A DNA stretch of 5,852 nucleotides. It comes from an uncultured Atopobium sp. (GTDB lineage: Bacteria; Actinomycetota; Coriobacteriia; Coriobacteriales; Atopobiaceae). The DNA is taken from assembly GCA_937926845.1 (NCBI GenBank), contig CALBBS010000259.1:1-5852 (forward strand). The letters are read 5' to 3'. Below the pieces are notes generated by a model. It was not told the DNA's origin and searched no databases. It was given only the letters and a program-made list of their open reading frames with translations. Numbering within the stretch: the first letter of the stretch is position 1; every line of letters starts with the position of its first letter. Positions 1 to 5,852 of this stretch are shown in pieces. Made by a program: the position numbers and the translations under genes.

Positions 1-120
1 GCTGCCGCACGCGAGCGTACCATCGGAAGTGGCTGGCGCTCGGAGCGTGTCGAACTTCTCGTCAAAAAATTTCGTGCGAATTTTATGAGAATCATTCCTA
101 TTTTCGGAATAATGCTCTAG
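1..120 (+). CDS. possible C-terminal end of an upstream gene (partial)
   Basis: Frame 1 is open from the first base to a TAG at 118-120, giving 39 residues. The stretch includes ERTIGSGWRSERVELLVKKF and ends in a hydrophobic FMRIIPIFGIML tail. Codon choice up to about base 85 looks like that of the neighbouring genes (CGC/CGT Arg, GTC, CTC, GAG). The last dozen codons are AT-rich and overlap a Fur-like box and inverted repeats, as if the true coding part gave way to regulatory DNA. I do not recognise a family. Frame 3 is also open (3-182) but has poorer codon use. The alternative is that this is non-coding or belongs to a minus-strand gene starting near base 23. Confidence is low. Confidence 0.35.
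   Translation, partial: AAARERTIGSGWRSERVELLVKKFRANFMRIIPIFGIML
81..99 (+). promoter_or_regulatory. Fur/PerR-like box upstream of the rubredoxin gene
   Basis: The 19 bases match the classical Fur box GATAATGATAATCATTATC at 12 of 19 positions, including an unbroken AATCATT core and the preceding ATGA. Within it GAATCATTC (89-97) is a perfect palindrome around C93. A second inverted repeat, ATTCC-N7-GGAAT (94-110), overlaps its right end. Fur-family control of an iron protein would make sense, but no regulator is in the window and AT-rich DNA gives such matches by chance. Confidence 0.3.
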
Positions 121-134
121 AATCACTCAAGATT

Positions 135-143
135 TGTTACTAT
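135..143 (+). promoter_or_regulatory. candidate extended -10 promoter for rubredoxin
   Basis: TGT followed by TACTAT (138-143) forms an extended -10 element. No recognisable -35 lies 16-18 bp upstream (about 115-120 reads CTCTAG). Transcription would start near base 150, giving a leader of about 100 nt and placing the Fur-like box (81-99) at about -69 to -51. That is upstream of the core promoter, so the box would not directly block it. This weakens either the promoter or the operator assignment. Confidence 0.3.
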
Positions 144-156
144 CTGCATGAGCACT

Positions 157-232
157 TAACCGCGGATAAGGGCCACGGTTAGTTGCCGTCCGCGTTAAAT
201 GCGCGAATAGAAGGAAAAGCGCGTAAGCGCTT
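157..232 (+). promoter_or_regulatory. structured 5' leader of the rubredoxin mRNA
   Basis: Two inverted repeats lie between the candidate promoter and the ribosome binding site. The first is TAACCG (157-162) pairing with CGGTTA (176-181). The second is a perfect 6-bp hairpin, AAGCGC-GTAA-GCGCTT (217-232), closed by a GNRA-type tetraloop (GUAA). This hairpin ends at 232, and the Shine-Dalgarno stretch GGAGAGAGGA starts at 233, so it abuts the site without masking it. It could protect the mRNA 5' end or act as a ribosome standby element. No known riboswitch fold is recognised. Confidence 0.4.
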
Positions 233-248
233 GGAGAGAGGAATAAAA

Positions 249-386
249 ATGGCAGAGACTACTTACAAGTTTGTTTGCACCGTTTGTGGCTATGAGGTTG
301 AGGTTGACACTCCAGAGCTTCCTGAGGACTATGTTTGCCCAGTTTGTGGCGTTGGTCCTGAGATGTTCGAGCTTGTCGAGGAGTAA
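249..386 (+). CDS. short rubredoxin-type electron carrier (45 aa)
   Basis: The product is a 45-residue cytoplasmic iron protein expected to bind one Fe in a four-cysteine site and carry single electrons. The two knuckles are C10-T-V-C13-G-Y and C30-P-V-C33-G, the second followed by VGPEMFE, a hallmark of rubredoxins (CPVCGxxKxxFE). Only 16 residues separate C13 from C30, against about 29 in classical 52-54 aa rubredoxins. The loop that normally carries the PDNG and PGT segments is therefore missing, and the domain resembles the compact rubredoxin domain of rubrerythrins. The ATG at 249 follows GGAGAGAGGA (233-242) by 6 nt. An upstream in-frame ATG would add 22 basic residues but lacks a Shine-Dalgarno site and runs through the leader hairpin. 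Partners may be rubrerythrin, NADH peroxidase or superoxide reductase systems, none of them in the window. Confidence 0.9.
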   Translation: MAETTYKFVCTVCGYEVEVDTPELPEDYVCPVCGVGPEMFELVEE

Positions 387-469
387 ACTCCCCACAAATT
401 AGTCGGATAGGTTATCCGCGCAAGATTGCACGTTGGTAACCTTTTTGATGATCACCCAAACAAAAACGT

Positions 470-505
470 AAAAGCGATGTAGGATTTAACCTGCATCGCT
501 TTTCG
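470..505 (+). terminator. terminator after rubredoxin
   Basis: A 14-bp stem (470-483 with 490-503, one T-G pair) closes a 6-nt ATTTAA loop. The 3' arm ends in TTTT, and the 5' arm begins AAAA, so it could work on both strands. Closer to the gene are a CGGATA-GGT-TATCCG hairpin (404-418) and a weaker AGGTTA...TAACCTTTTT pairing (409-446) that might be a first termination point. Confidence 0.75.
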
Positions 506-558
506 TATGCGCCAGCGTAATATGTGCCGTTGATGTACGCAATGTGGTTGGAGTAGTC

Positions 559-1251
559 TTGAAGCACGCACTACAAATGTCAGATTCGGTGGAAGTAGCT
601 GCATTTTTGGCCTTCTCGGGCGGAGTTATGGACGCCTATTCCTACCTGGTGCGCGGCGGCGTTTTTGCTAACGCTCAGACCGGAAACTTGCTGCTTTTGG
701 GCGTAAATCTGACCAGCGGATCGTTTGAAAAGTGCCTCAAATATGCTCTTCCAATTTTGGCATTTGCCATAGGTATTGCGCTTTCATATGCTATACGAGC
801 CATTGCGCGAGAAGAACATCTGCACTGGAGACAGCTGGCGGTTATCGTAGAGATTGCGCTTCTAGGTGTTGTTTCTCTGCTCCCAACAGACATGAACCTG
901 CTGGCAAACAGTTTGACATCGCTTGCGTGCGGTATTCAGGTTCAGGCGTTTAGAAAGTTACACGGTCACGCATTTGCCACCACTATGTGCATTGGAAATC
1001 TTCGTAGTGGAACGCAAGAAATAGCAGCATATATGCACACGCATGAGCCCATCCACATTGAGACATCGCTACTCTACTTTGGAACTATTTTCTGCTTTGT
1101 AGCTGGTGCGGTTGTGGGTAACTTGTTCATTCCAATACTAGGCACTCACATGATTTGGTTGTCACCTGCGGCGCTTATTGTGGTTATTCTCATTATGTTT
1201 ATTGATCGCGAGAAACAAGTTCTAGAAGTTCACGGTAAGTCTGCAAAGTAA
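559..1251 (+). CDS. DUF1275 (YoaK-type) family integral membrane protein
   Basis: A 230-residue polytopic membrane protein of the DUF1275/YoaK family, whose transport substrate or role is not established. Family hallmarks are GGVMDAYSYL (residues 21-30), FANAQTGN (36-43), and AFRKL followed by CIGNLRSGTQ (130-153). About six hydrophobic segments are visible near residues 13-30, 61-79, 93-109, 117-131, 171-192 and 199-215, with a short basic C-terminus. The start is uncertain. TTG at 559 has GGAG (550-553) 5 nt upstream and gives MKHALQMSDS. GTG at 544 and ATG at 577 lack a Shine-Dalgarno site, though ATG 577 also gives a typical family N-terminus. It sits alone between the terminator at 470-505 and the ssrA promoter. 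Its own promoter would have to lie in about 505-545, where only a weak TAATAT (518-523) is seen. Confidence 0.85.
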   Translation: MKHALQMSDSVEVAAFLAFSGGVMDAYSYLVRGGVFANAQTGNLLLLGVNLTSGSFEKCLKYALPILAFAIGIALSYAIRAIAREEHLHWRQLAVIVEIALLGVVSLLPTDMNLLANSLTSLACGIQVQAFRKLHGHAFATTMCIGNLRSGTQEIAAYMHTHEPIHIETSLLYFGTIFCFVAGAVVGNLFIPILGTHMIWLSPAALIVVILIMFIDREKQVLEVHGKSAK

Positions 1252-1278
1252 GCCGTTAAGTAGGCCGCAAAGTAAGCC
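1243..1278 (+). repeat. three tandem 12-bp units with three in-frame stops
   Basis: Three consecutive 12-mers: GCAAAGTAAGCC (1243-1254), GTTAAGTAGGCC (1255-1266) and GCAAAGTAAGCC (1267-1278). Units 1 and 3 are identical and unit 2 differs at 4 positions. The repeat begins inside the last codons of the DUF1275 gene. As 12 is a multiple of 3, the stop is copied in frame, reading A-K-stop, A-V-K-stop, A-A-K-stop. It looks like slippage duplication of the gene end. Confidence 0.85.
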
Positions 1279-1302
1279 ATTCCCAAAATAGTCATATCTT
1301 TT

Positions 1303-1332
1303 TTGAAAGAATGGCAGTTCATGGGGTATACT
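1303..1332 (+). promoter_or_regulatory. sigma-70-type promoter for ssrA
   Basis: TTGAAA (-35, 1303-1308) and TATACT (-10, 1327-1332) are separated by 18 bp and match the consensus at 5 of 6 and 4-5 of 6 positions. Transcription would start near 1339, about 81 nt before the mature tmRNA end. No good promoter is visible closer to 1420: TTGAAA at 1385-1390 has no -10 at suitable spacing. Confidence 0.6.
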
Positions 1333-1343
1333 CTCTACACTTT

Positions 1344-1408
1344 GAATTGCAAGCAACGTTACGCGCGTTCGCAATTCAGGAACATTGAAAACTGCATGGT
1401 GGCAGTTT
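1344..1408 (+). other. two stem-loops in the precursor leader of ssrA
   Basis: The first hairpin pairs GAATTGC (1344-1350) with GCAATTC (1371-1377). It continues inside with AACG (1355-1358) against CGTT (1366-1369) and a TTACGCG loop. The second is a perfect 7-bp inverted repeat, AAACTGC-ATGGTG-GCAGTTT (1389-1408), ending 11 nt before the mature 5' end. They would form in the pre-tmRNA leader that RNase P is expected to remove. Neither has a U-tract, so they are not obvious terminators. Confidence 0.55.
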
Positions 1409-1419
1409 CTCTCATTATT

Positions 1420-1787
1420 GGGGGTGACTGGATTCGACAAGGTGAGTTTGCGGTGGGCAGCAAGCCGTGGTCTCCTCGCCACGTAAAACAGGGGTAACGT
1501 CAAATTGAATTGACAACACTCTTACTTTTGAGCCTCGTATGGCTCTCGCTGCTTAATTTAGTTCAGCGCGTCTAACTGGGATTTTCTCCTGTTCTCAGGG
1601 TGACGTCATTTTAGGGAGATGCTTGTAAGGACGTAGTTGGTATGCCTTACAAAAAGATTGAACCAACTGGAGCACCAAACGCCTGTTACTAAGTGTGCGG
1701 TGCTTGAGATGTAATTAGTAACTGAGCTTGGAGACACCTGCCTAGGATTTGCTTTGGACCGGAGTTCGATTCTCCGCACCTCCACCA
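1420..1787 (+). ncRNA. ssrA: transfer-messenger RNA (ssrA)
   Basis: placeholder. Confidence 0.
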
Positions 1788-4700
1788 TACATTCGTTACT
1801 CATGAATGGCGAGAAACCCTGCGATTCATGAGTACTTTTTTAAATGCAACATTGTGTTGCACGTCTGCAAAAGAGCCGCACTCCGATGTATTTGGAGTGC
1901 GGCTTTTGCTGTTCAGGATTTATTTTTTACGTTGGCGTTTGTTTTTTACTCGTTTAGCGGAAAGTCATAGGCTACGGGCAGTTGAGGGGTAATATTTAGT
2001 TAGCAAAATCTAACAAACACCAAAAGGCAAGTTCAGACATCATTTTCTGCACGTATAGTCCATCGCGTTGGCGGATTGCGTTTACAACGATTGTCACCGT
2101 GTGAAGAAAATAGAATTGAGGCGAAGCAATGTCAAAGAGCGCTTCAAAGTTTCAAAAAGTGCTGATGTCGTGGGTGTATCGCGGCAAAGAAATATTTAAG
2201 CCCCTTAATACGGGTGCCATTGATGAGCACGTGAGGTGCATACGTGAGTATGTCGCCAATATTTTCTTCTACACTAAAGGCAGTACTACCATCATGATTG
2301 ATGCAGGGTACAGTTATGATCGCCTGCAAGAAAAGATGGACTGGCTGGGAATTGACCCTAAGGATATTCAGCATATTCTAATCACTCACCTAGATACCGA
2401 TCATATTGGCGCAATTGAATCGGACAGTGATCAGCTTTTCAGTCACGCACAGGTTTATATTGGCGATGTTGAAAATAGGTATTTAACAGGAGAAGTTCGT
2501 CGCCGTGTAATGAATGGCTGGTTTAAGCTACCAAAGGTGATTATTCCAAATAAAAAGACACTTCTGCACGACGGGGAAGTGTTTGAAATTGATGGCATTA
2601 AAATCGAAACAATTCTTGTCCCCGGTCATACCTGGGGTCACGTGGTGTACCTGATTGATGACAAGTATTTATTTTCTGCCGATACCATCTGGCTGGGAGC
2701 AGACGGTGGTTATAGCTTTATCAATAAGCTTGCAGAAGACAACAAACTTGCTGTTCAATCGCTTACAAGGCTAGAGGGCATTCTGCGCCAGCGTGAACTT
2801 AATCCCAAAATTATCACCGGGCATACAGGCTGGGCGGATGACATCAACTTTGTCTTTGCTCATACCGATGAGGTGTGTAACGTCAACAAACCAGTCAAAG
2901 TTCATGACCCCAAAGCTCCCTACGACGCATATGACGAGCGTGATGATACTCGCGAAAACGCAGTTGGCACGCCGCTTCTTCCTTGTAATAGGTAACGCCG
3001 GAGCAACAAAGAGCACATGATAATTGCACGTTAGGACTCTGTCAGAAATGGCAGAGTCATTTTTTTCAGCCAGAAAGTAGCTAAAGTTTTTAGAATTTCT
3101 CGTTGACATATTCCACAAGTGGAATTACTATCGTTATAAGATATTCAACAAGTGGAATATAAGGAGATGAGAGATTTGCTCAAGCAGGGAATTCTTGGTC
3201 TCTTGAATTATGGAGATATGTCTGGCTACGAGATTAAAACCATCTTTCAACAGTCGCTTAATTACTTCTGGACCGCCCAGACAAGCCAGATTTATAGAGA
3301 GCTGCAGTCGCTAGAAAAAGACGGCTGGGTTACCTCAACGCTCGTTGCTCAAAAAGGAAAGCCGGATAAAAAGGTTTTCTCGATAACTGAAGCTGGCAAA
3401 GAGGAGTTGCAGAGGTGGCTGAGGGAAGACTCTCAGTCCTCGGTGCTGCGCATTCCGCTTTTGATGCAGACGTTCTTTAGGGGCGAGTGTTCCTACGAGG
3501 AAAACCTTGCATTCTTCAAACGAATCGCAGATAACGCCTCATCGTTTCCTGGTGGAAGCGAGCTGGCGGCTGGCGCGGTGGCCGCTTACGCAGCGCAAAT
3601 GGGCGACCCAGAGAAGGCGTTGTTCTGGCAATTTACTATCGAGTACGGCAAGATGCACGAGGAAATGCTTAAAGCATGGAGCAAGAAGTGCATGAAGGAG
3701 CTGGAGGCGTATCATGAACATTCTGCTCATTAACGGCAGCCCCAAGGGCAAGGCCAGCAATTCTCTGCGACTTGCTAAGAGCTTTGTTGAGGGTATCTCT
3801 GAGCAGCACGCCCATGAAGACGTGACTGTTGAGCAGCTCAACGTTGCCACTATGGACATCAAGCCGTGCAAGGGTTGCTTTCACTGCTGGAAAAACACGC
3901 CTGGCAAGTGCATTATGTCGGACGATGAAGAAACCGTCATCCAAAAGCAGCTCTGGGCTGACCTGGTTATTTGGAGCTTTCCGCTCTACTACTTCAACGT
4001 GCCTGGACTGCTGAAGAATCTCATTGATCGCCAGCTCCCCATGAGTCTGCCCTTCATGAGCGACGCAAAGAGGGGGTATGGAAGTGGCGCTCATGAGTCT
4101 CGCTACGATATGTCCGGCAAGAAGCACGTTCTTATCTCTACCTGTGGATTCTATTCTTCAGAGGGCAATTACGATAGCGTTACCAAGATGTTTGACCACG
4201 TTCTTGGTCAGGGAAACTACGAGAGCATTTTCTGCGGCCAGGGCGAGCTCTTCCGCGTAAAGGAGCTTTCTGCGCGCACTGATCAGTACCTGGCGCTTGT
4301 CAAAAAGGCTGGTTCAGAGTACGCCAAGGGCGGCATTTCTGACCAGACAAAAGCCGAGCTCAAAGTGTTGCTGTATCCAAAAGAGATGTTTGAGCAGATG
4401 GCGGATGCAAGCTGGGGAATTTCTCGTGATACAAGCGCTCAAGGCAGCAAAAACGCTGGCGAGAAACCCGTTGAGCAGGTGCCTTTCGACCATATCTTCA
4501 CCTCCCAGATGGCGGCTTTGTACGACAAAACGGCTTACGACGGCAAAGACCGCGTTCTTGAGATGAACTACACCGACCTTGGTCGTAGCTATGAGATTTT
4601 GCTGGGTAAAGATGGCAGTAAAGTCTTTACTGATGGCAGTCTTACTACCACCACAAAGCTCAACACTCCGTTTGAGGTCTGGCAGTCCATTTCTAGGGGC

Positions 4701-5852
4701 GAGATAAGCGGACCAGAGGCGCTGGGCAAGCACCTGTATACCGTTGAGGGTGATTTCTCCTTCATGATTGATTGGGATAAGTATTTTGGTCCCACTCCTG
4801 GCGGCGCATCTGGAGGTGCGCAGAACGTACCGCTTGAAGAAGCGGGCAACACGCAGAAAAACCCTCAGATGATTACAATGCTGCTCCCTTGGATTACCTT
4901 CTGGACTGCAACATCGTTTGATTCTCAGGTTGGCGCCATAATTGTGCTGCTTGTTACTGCTTTAATGCCGCTTATTATGAGGAACTTCAAGTTCACCATC
5001 TGGGACAGAATCTCATTTGCCCTGGTTGGAGCATTGTCTGCTGGCGTTTTTATGAGCGGAAATGGCGACGGGAATCTTATTGTCAATTTGGGTTACCTGG
5101 CTTTTGGTCTTATGTGGCTTGCATCATGCCTTACTAAGGAGCCTCTCTGCGCTGCATATGTTAAGTACAGCTACGGTGGAGATAGTGCCTACAACAATCC
5201 GCTGTTCATGAAGACAAATTATATTTTGGCTGCATGTTGGGGTGGTATGTACGTGTTAACGGCCATTTGGAGCTGGCTTGCAGTTCAAAATGGCGTGGGC
5301 AGCTTTTTGGTTATTGTGAATAATCTGGTTCCTATTGGAATGGGTCTGTTTACGGCTTGGTTCCAAAAGTGGTATCCAGCTAAAATGGCAAGCGGAAAGT
5401 AAGCAGCTTAATCCATTTCAAAACACCTACACGTCAAAAGAGAGCCAGTATGCTGGCTCTCTTTTTGGGTTTCTCGCCATTTTGCTTTACCATAACCACA
5501 TAAGGAGATGATGCGACATGAATAAAGCGGCTCAAGTAATCAAGAACCTTTCACAGGGCTTTTTAATTTCGGGTATTTTAAGTGCGCTCATGGGTGCATA
5601 CTACCTGTTCGCTAAGGCTGGACTTCCTTTGCAAGACCCTCCGCTGGCGCTCAAAATTCAATACGAGATTGACTTTGGCGTTGGCGAGAAAATGTTTATG
5701 TTGGGTCTAACCTGCCTGTTTATTGGCTGCGTCGGCTATACCGTTGCGTGGATTTGCTCCAAGACAGAGAAAGTTCAAGAGCCAGATAATTACCAAGCTG
5801 GAAGACCTTCTCGCCCTGGCGGAGCAAACTAAGGCGCGTGAGCAGAGGCGCG

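Overview
The window is 5.85 kb of mid-GC DNA (mid-40s % by eye). It carries six complete protein genes and one RNA gene, all on the + strand, in at least four or five short transcription units separated by clear hairpin terminators. A rubredoxin and an FMN reductase with a possible Fe-S motif suggest an anaerobic or low-oxygen bacterium. A CCA-encoding one-piece tmRNA, purine-rich Shine-Dalgarno sites and TTG starts fit a Gram-positive-type bacterium. My best guess is a low-GC actinobacterium of the Coriobacteriia (Atopobium/Lancefieldella/Olsenella type). This rests on gene content and was not checked against any database.

Region by region. Positions 1-120 may hold the 3' end of an upstream gene. 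Positions 81-386 carry a Fur-like box, a weak promoter, a structured leader and a 45-residue mini-rubredoxin. After a strong terminator (470-505) comes a DUF1275/YoaK-type membrane protein (559-1251). It ends in a 12-bp triplication that places three in-frame stop codons in a row. A good promoter (1303-1332) and an ~81-nt hairpin-rich leader precede ssrA (tmRNA, 1420-1787), which is followed by three consecutive hairpins, two of them terminator-like. After a ~220-bp stretch with little in it lies a metallo-beta-lactamase-fold hydrolase (2129-2995) with a variant metal motif and its own terminator.

The most interesting part is 3103-5402. It is a two-gene operon with a near-consensus promoter (TTGACA-17-TACTAT) overlapped by two copies of a palindromic operator whose centres are 33 bp apart. 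The first gene is a PadR-family repressor that probably starts at TTG. The second overlaps it by 20 nt and encodes an unusual three-part protein: an iron-sulfur-flavoprotein-like NAD(P)H:FMN oxidoreductase, an SCP2-like lipid-binding domain and a C-terminal membrane domain of about six helices. I infer a membrane-anchored redox enzyme acting on a hydrophobic substrate, controlled by a ligand-sensing PadR repressor. The window ends with a small two-helix membrane protein (5518-5832) behind another terminator.

There is no CRISPR array, transposase, integrase or tRNA in the window.
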